Assembly: GCA_902773445.1 (NCBI GenBank)
Contig: CACYEU010000050.1
Span: 1-6,306, forward strand
Direction: 5' to 3'
Source of the DNA: an uncultured Lachnospiraceae bacterium
GTDB lineage: Bacteria > Bacillota > Clostridia > Lachnospirales > Lachnospiraceae
Length of the DNA: 6,306 nucleotides
Shown here: positions 1-5,175 of the stretch, one piece after another
How the letters are laid out: each line of letters begins with the position of its first letter
How positions within the stretch are numbered: position 1 is the first letter of the stretch
The notes under the pieces: model-generated
The model's input: the letters and a program-made list of their open reading frames with translations, nothing else
Database searches by the model: none
What the model was told of the DNA's origin: nothing
Translations under genes and position numbers: made by a program

Positions 1-76
1 CCTGTTTTTTTCCGCAGCCCGTGACGACAATGAGGGCAAGCATCAGTCCGACAATGATTAATAATCTTTTCTTCAA
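1..76 (-). CDS. Start of a lipoprotein, possibly the OadG-like subunit of a decarboxylase (3' end outside window)
   Basis: Only 25 codons are visible; the gene runs off the low-coordinate edge. The translation from a TTG start begins with Met-Lys-Lys-Arg, continues through a hydrophobic core rich in Leu, Ile and Val, and reaches the lipobox Val-Thr-Gly-Cys at residues 18-21. The next residues are Gly-Lys-Lys-Gln. This is a textbook lipoprotein signal peptide, so the mature protein should be lipid-anchored on the outer face of the membrane. The TTG start is supported by a GAGGTGA ribosome binding site 5 nt upstream; the next in-frame ATG (position 43) would lose the basic N-region. The gene lies 13 nt behind the carboxyltransferase and is surely co-transcribed with it. 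From the usual neighbours of this carboxyltransferase family I infer an OadG-like gamma/delta subunit, but nothing visible proves it; any lipoprotein would look the same here. Confidence 0.75.
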   Translation of the reverse strand, partial: MKKRLLIIVGLMLALIVVTGCGKKQ

Positions 77-81
77 TGCTG

Positions 82-88
82 TCACCTC
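82..88 (-). promoter_or_regulatory. Ribosome binding site that fixes the TTG start of the lipoprotein gene
   Basis: The minus strand reads GAGGTGA, seven bases complementary to the 3' end of 16S rRNA, immediately after the carboxyltransferase stop codon and 5 nt before the TTG at position 76. No ATG lies at a suitable distance, so this site is the main evidence for the non-ATG start. Confidence 0.75.
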
Positions 89-89
89 T

Positions 90-1523
90 CTACTTAGTCA
101 CATGTTTCTTGAACGGACGCTCTTCCTGCTTCGTCAGCATCATATCAAATGCGCCGATCAGATACTTCCTTGTCTGCGCCGGATCGATCAGAGCATCGAC
201 ATAACCGCGTGCATAGGCTGATGCCGCGCTGCCGAGTTTCTCTTCGTATTCGGCCTTCTTGGCGGCAAGCTCTTCCGCAGATGCTTCCGGATTAAGGATC
301 TTGACAGCCATATCAGCATTCATCATGCCGACTTTGGCATCATTCCACGCATAGACGATATCCGCGCCAAGAGCTTTCGGATTCATAATGCTGTAGGCGC
401 TGCCGATCAGCTCTCCCGTGATCACATTGATCTTCGGAACGCTTGCATTGGCAAATGCCGTGACGAGGCGTGCTACAGTCTTCGCAAGACCCTGCTCTGC
501 CCACTCTTCCGCATGGAATCCGCTGACATTTGACAGTGTCAGAACCGGGATCTCAAATGCGTCACAGAAAGAAACGAAACCGGCTGCCTTGTTGGCTCCA
601 AACGGTGTCAGACCGTCGAGGCATTCCTCGACTTCACCGTCGGCACCGTAAACTTTGGCACGGTTTGCAACGACACCGACCGTTGTTCCGCCGAGGCGCA
701 TAAAACCGGTCATCATATCTTTTGCGTAATCTTTCTTAGTCTCAAAGAACAGATTGTTGTCTGCGAGATGATAGGCAATGATCGCCGGATCATCGACTGC
801 ACCCGCAATATCGACCACGCGGTTCAGATCATCCGCGCAGTCCTCATATGAGTCATTCTCAGCACAGTTTGACGGAAGAAGTCCGACAAGCTGCTTGATC
901 GCGCCGAGTACTTCGCCTTCATCGCCGACGAAATCGACGTTGCCGCCCTTTGCGCTCTGGAAATCAGCTTTCGCCAGATTGCGAGCTGATTCATTGTTGC
1001 CCGGAATCGCATTGGACGGGTTCATGAACAGGCGGCCGTTCTCTTTGTCCATAAAGACAAAATCGGAAAGCGCTGCCGAAACAGCCAGTCCGCCGCCGCA
1101 GTTGCCGAAGACCGCCGTGATCTGAGGAATCACACCGGAGGCCATCGTCTGCTTATAATACAGTCTTGACAGTGCTTCGAGAGCATCTGTGGCCTCTGTC
1201 AGTCTGAATCCTGCGGAATCCAAAAGGCCGATTACCGGTGCACCCATCTTCATCGCCATGTTGTAGAGATGAATGATCTTCTTTGCGTGCATCTCGCCAA
1301 CGGTTCCGTTCATCACAGCAGTGTTCTGGCTGTAGACGTAGACAAGGCGTCCGTCCATCAGTCCGTACCCTGTGACCACTCCGTCCGACGGTTCTTTCGC
1401 TGCGCCTTCGTTGAAGTCGGTGCTGCGGCTTGTAACGCCGCCAGCCAGCTCAACAAAGCTGCCCGCATCCAGAAGCGCATCGATCCTCTGGCCGGCCGGA
1501 GTGTTTGCTGATGTGTTACTCAT
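90..1523 (-). CDS. Biotin-dependent carboxyltransferase, PccB/MmdA family (acyl-CoA carboxylase or decarboxylase subunit)
   Basis: The 477-residue protein has two crotonase-like halves, as in propionyl-CoA carboxylase beta and methylmalonyl-CoA decarboxylase alpha. These enzymes move a carboxyl group between carboxybiotin and an acyl-CoA in the cytoplasm or at the inner membrane face. The N-half carries the Cys-Gly-Gly-Gly oxyanion segment (residues 142-145), followed by Ala-Leu-Ser-Asp-Phe, typical of the family. The C-half carries Gly-Ser-Ala-Tyr (374-377), where many relatives have Gly-Gly-Ala-Tyr. The C-terminus (Thr-Arg-Lys-Tyr-Leu-Ile-Gly-Ala-Phe, then Arg-Pro and Lys-Lys-His) also fits. 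It is shorter than the usual 510-530 residues, mostly at the N-terminus, which I recall as normal for a subgroup in anaerobic Bacillota. There is no AccD-type zinc finger. The ATG has a GGAGG site 7 nt upstream and its own promoter. The substrate cannot be told from sequence; the downstream lipoprotein hints at a sodium-pumping decarboxylase complex. Confidence 0.9.
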   Translation of the reverse strand: MSNTSANTPAGQRIDALLDAGSFVELAGGVTSRSTDFNEGAAKEPSDGVVTGYGLMDGRLVYVYSQNTAVMNGTVGEMHAKKIIHLYNMAMKMGAPVIGLLDSAGFRLTEATDALEALSRLYYKQTMASGVIPQITAVFGNCGGGLAVSAALSDFVFMDKENGRLFMNPSNAIPGNNESARNLAKADFQSAKGGNVDFVGDEGEVLGAIKQLVGLLPSNCAENDSYEDCADDLNRVVDIAGAVDDPAIIAYHLADNNLFFETKKDYAKDMMTGFMRLGGTTVGVVANRAKVYGADGEVEECLDGLTPFGANKAAGFVSFCDAFEIPVLTLSNVSGFHAEEWAEQGLAKTVARLVTAFANASVPKINVITGELIGSAYSIMNPKALGADIVYAWNDAKVGMMNADMAVKILNPEASAEELAAKKAEYEEKLGSAASAYARGYVDALIDPAQTRKYLIGAFDMMLTKQEERPFKKHVTK

Positions 1524-1530
1524 ATCCTAA

Positions 1531-1535
1531 CCTCC
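1531..1535 (-). promoter_or_regulatory. Ribosome binding site of the carboxyltransferase gene
   Basis: The minus strand reads GGAGG 7 nt before the ATG at 1523, an ideal match and spacing. It directly follows the second AGCATTATTAAT repeat of the leader, so anything binding or folding at that repeat could affect ribosome access. Confidence 0.8.
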
Positions 1536-1589
1536 ATTAATAATGCTGACTATACCGTGCCTGTAAGAGCACGGATTAACAACAATGCT
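1536..1589 (-). repeat. Pair of similar leader repeats flanking a hairpin
   Basis: In transcript sense the first copy is AGCATTGTTGTTAAT (1589-1575) and the second is AGCATTATTAAT (1547-1536). They are identical except for a 3-nt insertion in the first. The first copy begins a few bases after the predicted transcription start and the second ends against the GGAGG site. The hairpin at 1555-1574 lies between them. They could be a binding site pair or chance similarity in AT-rich leader sequence. Confidence 0.4.
1555..1574 (-). other. Small hairpin in the carboxyltransferase leader
   Basis: CCGTGC and GCACGG form a perfect 6-bp inverted repeat around an 8-nt loop; an inner T-G wobble could extend it to 7 bp with a 6-nt loop. 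It lies about 20 nt downstream of the predicted transcription start and about 20 nt upstream of the ribosome binding site. There is no T-run on either side in either orientation, so it is not an intrinsic terminator as written. It may stabilise the mRNA 5' end or be part of a regulatory leader. Confidence 0.5.
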
Positions 1590-1599
1590 AACCTTAAAT

Positions 1600-1628
1600 A
1601 TTATACAAATTACACAGCTAAAGTGCAA
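1600..1628 (-). promoter_or_regulatory. Sigma-A type promoter for the carboxyltransferase unit
   Basis: The -35 element TTGCAC (1628-1623) and the -10 element TATAAT (1605-1600) are separated by exactly 17 nt (1622-1606). The -10 box is a perfect consensus and the -35 box matches at four of six bases, including the leading TTG. The predicted start is near 1593, giving a leader of about 70 nt. The -35 box begins only 12 nt past the scpB stop, so this promoter divides the housekeeping operon from the carboxyltransferase unit, although read-through from scpB remains possible. Confidence 0.75.
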
Positions 1629-1640
1629 CCATGAAAACCG

Positions 1641-2234
1641 TTATACAGGGACCTCTTCCGCCGGCTCTGATTCCGGCCCGCCGCCGGCTTCGTGGGTAGC
1701 TTCCGCCCTGAAACGCTCAAGGTCTTCCCGCCCGAATGTCGGCATATCATCGATGCTTTCGAACCCGAAATGACGAAGAAATTCATCGGTCGTGCCGAAT
1801 AAAAGCGGTTTTCCCGGCGCGTCCATACGCCCTTTCTCACAGATCAGTCCGAATTCGATCAGCTGATTGATCGAATAATCGCTCTTGACGCCCCGGATCT
1901 TTTCGATGTCGAGACGCGTCACCGGCTGCCGGTATGCGACGATTGCGAGGGTTTCAAGCAGCGTCTCGGTCAATTCGTATGTGCGCGGCTTGTTGACAAC
2001 TTTTATCAACGTGTCGATATAGTCCGGTTTCGCGCACAGCTGAACCCTGTCTTCAAGCCTCAGCAGTTTGACGCCCCTGTCCTCACTCCCGCAGCGCCTG
2101 GAGAACTCATCGAGCGCTTCCGTGATCTGTTCATCGGAAAGCTGCAGGGTCTGCGCCAGTTCACTGACCGGCATCTGTTCTCCGATCGAAAAAAGGACGG
2201 CCTCGATCGCGGCCAGTATCTGTTCTTTGTTCAT
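1641..2234 (-). CDS. scpB: Condensin subunit ScpB (segregation and condensation protein B)
   Basis: ScpB forms dimers of winged-helix domains that bind the ScpA linker and, with SMC, build the bacterial condensin that compacts and separates replicated chromosomes. The 197-residue length is normal. The N-terminal winged-helix region spans about residues 1-80. The second contains the family hallmark Tyr-Arg-Gln-Pro-Val-Thr at 101-106, followed by Glu-Lys-Ile-Arg-Gly-Val (111-116), the Ile-Asn-Gln-Leu helix near 122-125, and Gly-Arg...Gly-Lys-Pro...Phe-Gly-Thr-Thr (135-149). The last 20 residues are a low-complexity tail rich in Glu, Gly, Pro and Ala, probably disordered. The start ATG overlaps the scpA stop as ATGA, and an AGGAG site lies 6 nt upstream, so translation is probably coupled to scpA and the two proteins are made in step. 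Confidence 0.96.
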   Translation of the reverse strand: MNKEQILAAIEAVLFSIGEQMPVSELAQTLQLSDEQITEALDEFSRRCGSEDRGVKLLRLEDRVQLCAKPDYIDTLIKVVNKPRTYELTETLLETLAIVAYRQPVTRLDIEKIRGVKSDYSINQLIEFGLICEKGRMDAPGKPLLFGTTDEFLRHFGFESIDDMPTFGREDLERFRAEATHEAGGGPESEPAEEVPV

Positions 2235-2983
2235 TGATCTCTCCTGCTCATCCTGATGTCCGCCGATCGCTTATCCGCGGTCAAATACAAAAAGCCGCTT
2301 TTGGCAAGCTCAAGGATCGATAAAAAAGTCATGATCATACCGATCCTTCCGCCGCCGGTCTCGTTGATTAGTTCCTTGAATGAAACTTCTGTCTTATCTG
2401 TAAAATAGTCTCTGACCTGATTGATCCGGTCGGCCAGTGAGATCTTTTCGCGGCGGATCTTTCCGTAACGGCTCCTGACCGGGTCAATGGAATCTTCCTT
2501 CCTCTTCATGACCTCCTCGAAGATCTCCGACAGACGCTTCAGGGTCAGCGTGTCAAGAACCGCGTCGACATCGACCGGCTCACGGTAGTCGCCGACCTCA
2601 TCCGGCAGTGCCGAACCGCGGCACAGATAATCCATCTCGGGTATTTCACTGAGGCTCAGTTTGGCTGCTGCCTCTTTGTAGATCTTATAGGTCGTCAGCT
2701 GCTCGATCAGCGCGCGGCGCAGATCTTCGTCATCTTCTTCCGGTTCACTGCCGGGCAGAAGCATTTCACTTTTGATGGCAAGCAAAGTTGCCGCCATCAC
2801 GAGAAAGCGGCTGGCGAGCGACGGATCTTCCTCCTCAAGTTCGCGGACATACTCCAAGTACTGTCCGGTCACTTCAGCGATCGGAATATCATAGATATCG
2901 ATCTTATTCTTTTCGATCAGATGCAGCAGCAGATCAAGCGGTCCTTCAAAGACCGGAAGCTTTACATCGAGGACTTCATCCAT
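2231..2983 (-). CDS. scpA: Condensin subunit ScpA (kleisin)
   Basis: ScpA is the kleisin that bridges the SMC head domains and binds ScpB. The 250-residue protein shows the N-terminal kleisin signature Phe-Glu-Gly-Pro-Leu-Asp-Leu-Leu-Leu at 12-20, then a helix ending in Ile-Lys-Ser-Glu-Met-Leu-Leu-Pro (70-77) and an acidic stretch at about 81-87. The central linker expected to bind ScpB follows, and the C-terminal winged helix (about residues 170-250) contains the Thr-Phe-Leu-Ser-Ile-Leu-Glu-Leu-Ala segment near 219-227, which contacts an SMC head. I chose the ATG at 2983 over an in-frame TTG at 2989. AAAGGA lies 7 nt from the ATG but only 1 nt from the TTG. The gene follows icd by 11 nt and overlaps scpB by 4 nt. 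Confidence 0.96.
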   Translation of the reverse strand: MDEVLDVKLPVFEGPLDLLLHLIEKNKIDIYDIPIAEVTGQYLEYVRELEEEDPSLASRFLVMAATLLAIKSEMLLPGSEPEEDDEDLRRALIEQLTTYKIYKEAAAKLSLSEIPEMDYLCRGSALPDEVGDYREPVDVDAVLDTLTLKRLSEIFEEVMKRKEDSIDPVRSRYGKIRREKISLADRINQVRDYFTDKTEVSFKELINETGGGRIGMIMTFLSILELAKSGFLYLTADKRSADIRMSRRDQ

Positions 2984-2990
2984 AGACAAT

Positions 2991-2996
2991 TCCTTT
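2991..2996 (-). promoter_or_regulatory. Ribosome binding site of scpA, overlapping the icd stop codon
   Basis: AAAGGA on the minus strand shares its first two A bases with the TAA stop of icd and lies 7 nt before the scpA ATG at 2983. Its position decides the ATG over the TTG two codons upstream. A ribosome terminating on icd would sit on this site, so translation of the two genes is probably linked. Confidence 0.75.
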
Positions 2997-4194
2997 AAGC
3001 CATCTTTTCTGCGATCGCGTCGATAAATTCTTCGCTGCCGAGGACGGTCGGGTTCTCCAATGTTGTGATCCTCGCGAGATCACCGGTCATCTTTCCTTCC
3101 GCGATCGTCTCGAGCGTCTTTTCTTCGAGTTTATGTGCAAAATCGACGAGCGGCTGATTCTCATTGATCAGGCCGATGCGGGCAAGCGCTCCCGTCCAGG
3201 CAAAAATCGTTGCGACCGAATTGGTCGACGTCGGCTCGCCGTTCAGATACTTATAATAGTGCTTCTGAACTGTGCCGTGAGCTGCCTCGTATTCGTAATA
3301 ACCGTCAGGTGATACGAGTACCGATGTCATCATTGCCAGTGATCCGAAGGCCGATGATACCATATCACTCATGACGTCACCGTCGTAATTCTTGCATGCC
3401 CAGATGAATCCGCCTTCCGCTTTCATGACGCGGGCGACCGCATCATCGATCAGCGTATAGAAGTACTGGATTCCGGCTTTTTCGAACTTCTCTGCAAACT
3501 CTTCGTCAAAAATCTTCTGGAATGTCAGCTTGAAATTCTGATCATAGGTTTTGGAAATCGTATCCTTGGTTGCAAACCAGAGATCCTGTCCGACATCAAG
3601 CGCATATGAAAAACAGCTTCTCGCAAAGCTCTCGATCGAACTCTGTCTGTTGTGCATTCCCTGTACAATTCCCGCATCGTCAAACTCATGTACGAGTGCC
3701 TTCTGCGGACTTCCGTTGACCGGAGTGTAGACCAATTCGACTCTGCCCGGCCCGGGGATCGCCATTTCGGTATTGCGGTAGACATCGCCGTAAGCGTGAC
3801 GTGCCAGCGTGATCGGCTTCTTCCAGTTTCTGACGCAGGGCTCGATGCCCTTGACCAGGATCGGTGCTCTGAAAACTGTTCCGTCGAGAGCAGCACGGAT
3901 CGTTCCGTTCGGGCTCTTCCACATTTCCTTGAGGTCATACTCCTCAACACGAGCCGCATTCGGAGTGATCGTTGCACATTTGACACCGACTTTATACTGT
4001 TTGATCGCGTTAGCGGCATCGATCGTCACCTGATCGCTGGTTTCATCCCGGTGACGCAGTCCGAGATCATAGTACACGGTCTTCAGATCGACAAACGGGC
4101 GGATCAGTTTCTCTTTGATCATTCCCCACAGGATATGTGTCATCTCATCGCCGTCCATTTCGACGATCGGTGTCAGCATCTGGATCTTACTCAT
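2995..4194 (-). CDS. icd: NADP-dependent isocitrate dehydrogenase, eukaryote-type (IDH1-like subfamily)
   Basis: It catalyses oxidative decarboxylation of isocitrate to 2-oxoglutarate with NADPH formation, supplying glutamate synthesis. The 399-residue protein aligns almost without gaps to human IDH1 as I recall it, rather than to the E. coli Icd type. Substrate residues fall at the same numbers: Thr77, Ser94, Asn96, Arg100, Arg109, Arg132 and Tyr139. The catalytic Lys is at 210 (IDH1 Lys212), and metal ligands are Asp250, Asp273 and Asp277. The segment Trp-Ala-Cys-Lys-Asn-Tyr-Asp-Gly-Asp (265-273) is diagnostic. At the NADP 2'-phosphate site, His-Gly-Thr-Val is followed by Gln-Lys-His (311-313), where IDH1 has Thr-Arg-His; Lys keeps the positive charge, so NADP use is still expected. 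It starts 2 nt after the ftsY stop. No other TCA-cycle gene is nearby, so its place here is unexplained by function. Confidence 0.95.
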   Translation of the reverse strand: MSKIQMLTPIVEMDGDEMTHILWGMIKEKLIRPFVDLKTVYYDLGLRHRDETSDQVTIDAANAIKQYKVGVKCATITPNAARVEEYDLKEMWKSPNGTIRAALDGTVFRAPILVKGIEPCVRNWKKPITLARHAYGDVYRNTEMAIPGPGRVELVYTPVNGSPQKALVHEFDDAGIVQGMHNRQSSIESFARSCFSYALDVGQDLWFATKDTISKTYDQNFKLTFQKIFDEEFAEKFEKAGIQYFYTLIDDAVARVMKAEGGFIWACKNYDGDVMSDMVSSAFGSLAMMTSVLVSPDGYYEYEAAHGTVQKHYYKYLNGEPTSTNSVATIFAWTGALARIGLINENQPLVDFAHKLEEKTLETIAEGKMTGDLARITTLENPTVLGSEEFIDAIAEKMA

Positions 4195-4196
4195 CT

Positions 4197-5138
4197 TTAT
4201 TCTTCCTCCTCATTCATTAACAGTGCACGGATATAAGCCTCAGGATCAAACCTCTGCAGATCCGAGATCTTCTCTCCGACACCGATGTATTTGATCGGCA
4301 CATCCATCTCTTCTGTGATCGCAATCGCGATGCCGCCTTTGGCGGAACCGTCCATCTTGGTGATGATCAGGCCGTCTAGCGGCGCGGCTTCGCTGAACTG
4401 GCGCGCCTGTGACAGGGCGTTTTGTCCAGTCGTCGCATCGATGACAAGCCATGTCTCAAGATGCGCCTCGCTGAACTGTTTTTTCAGGATCCGGTAAAGC
4501 TTTTCAAGCTCTGCCATCAGATTTGTCTTATTTTGAAGTCTTCCGGCCGTATCGACCAGAAGCAGATCGATCTTCTTCGCCTTGGCCGAAGCGATCGCGT
4601 CGTAGAGCACTGAACCCGGATCTGCGCCTTCCTGTCCTCCGATCATCGGAACACCGGCACGGTTTGCCCAGGTCATCAGCTGTTCGTTGGCCGCTGCTCT
4701 GAAAGTATCGGCTCCGGCGATCATAACACTCCTGCCGGCGTTTTTCGCAAGCGAAGCGATCTTTCCGATCGTCGTCGTCTTTCCCGCCCCGTTGACACCG
4801 GTAAAGAAAATGACTGACGTCTGTTCGAGATAATCATAATCGGCCTTTGTGCCGGTCATTTTTTCCATCAGCAGGTCGTTGAGTACCGCGCGTGCCTTCG
4901 CGGGTTTCAGGATCGAATGAACTCTGACTTTGAGGCGCAGAGTGTCAACGATATCGCAGGCTGCCGCCGGCCCCAGATCCGACTCGATCAGGACTTCTTC
5001 GAGATCATCGAAAAAATCATCATCGATCACCTCTGATGAAAAGACTTCGGCGAGCGATTCGCTCATCTGAGCCCTGGTCTTGGCAAGACCTGCCCTTAAA
5101 CGCGCAAAAGCGCCTGTTGTATTCTGTTCCTGATTCAT
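4197..5138 (-). CDS. ftsY: Signal recognition particle receptor FtsY
   Basis: FtsY is the membrane-associated SRP GTPase that docks Ffh-bound ribosomes at the Sec translocon. The 313-residue protein has the N helical bundle (about 10-100) and the G domain. The P-loop is Gly-Val-Asn-Gly-Ala-Gly-Lys-Thr-Thr-Thr (114-123). It is followed by Asp-Thr-Phe-Arg-Ala-Ala-Ala (144-150), Asp-Thr-Ala-Gly-Arg (196-200), Thr-Lys-Met-Asp-Gly (260-264) and Gly-Val-Gly-Glu-Lys (286-290). The long acidic A domain of enterobacterial FtsY is absent, as usual in Bacillota. I chose ATG at 5138, with AGGTG 9 nt upstream. GTG at 5150 is a real alternative, with AAAGGA 9 nt upstream, and adds four residues. A still longer reading from 5294 overlaps smc, gives Arg-rich non-family sequence and is rejected. 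The final Glu codons double as the icd ribosome binding site. Confidence 0.95.
   Translation of the reverse strand: MNQEQNTTGAFARLRAGLAKTRAQMSESLAEVFSSEVIDDDFFDDLEEVLIESDLGPAAACDIVDTLRLKVRVHSILKPAKARAVLNDLLMEKMTGTKADYDYLEQTSVIFFTGVNGAGKTTTIGKIASLAKNAGRSVMIAGADTFRAAANEQLMTWANRAGVPMIGGQEGADPGSVLYDAIASAKAKKIDLLLVDTAGRLQNKTNLMAELEKLYRILKKQFSEAHLETWLVIDATTGQNALSQARQFSEAAPLDGLIITKMDGSAKGGIAIAITEEMDVPIKYIGVGEKISDLQRFDPEAYIRALLMNEEEE
4205..4211 (-). promoter_or_regulatory. Ribosome binding site of icd, inside the last codons of ftsY
   Basis: GAGGAGG on the minus strand is formed by the Glu-Glu-Glu codons just before the ftsY stop and lies 10 nt before the icd ATG at 4194. Because the site is inside a translated region and the gap between genes is only 2 nt, icd expression probably depends on ribosomes finishing ftsY. 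Confidence 0.8.
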
Positions 5139-5175
5139 CTGTTCTGCCACCTGAGGCTGTCCTTTCTGTTGATAA

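Noticed and set aside
21..221. Plus-strand 66-codon frame across the lipoprotein/carboxyltransferase junction
   Set aside because: It is antisense to both genes and reads through their coding and binding-site sequence; no independent support.
90..1523. Acetyl-CoA carboxylase AccD or AccA
   Set aside because: A single chain holds both crotonase-like halves, and no AccD zinc-finger cysteines are present.
1555..1574. Hairpin as an intrinsic terminator between scpB and the carboxyltransferase
   Set aside because: There is no T-run after the stem in either orientation, and it lies downstream of the promoter within the leader.
2984..2989. TTG start two codons upstream of the scpA ATG
   Set aside because: The AAAGGA site is only 1 nt from this TTG but 7 nt from the ATG.
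3011..3018. Cyanobacterial HIP1 element (GCGATCGC)
   Set aside because: The motif occurs here and at 4591, but the gene content is not cyanobacterial and most CGATCG sites lack the outer G and C; it is covered by the general GATC excess.
3525..4019. Minus-strand 164-codon frame inside icd
   Set aside because: It is an alternate frame of the icd coding sequence, with Arg/Ser-rich translation and no supporting ribosome binding site or family match.
2995..4194. 3-isopropylmalate dehydrogenase or E. coli-type Icd
   Set aside because: Active-site residues and numbering follow the IDH1-like subfamily almost without gaps.
3652..4236. Long plus-strand open frame of 194 codons opposite icd
   Set aside because: It is fully antisense to a strongly conserved gene and its translation resembles no family I recognise; long antisense frames are expected from this codon usage.
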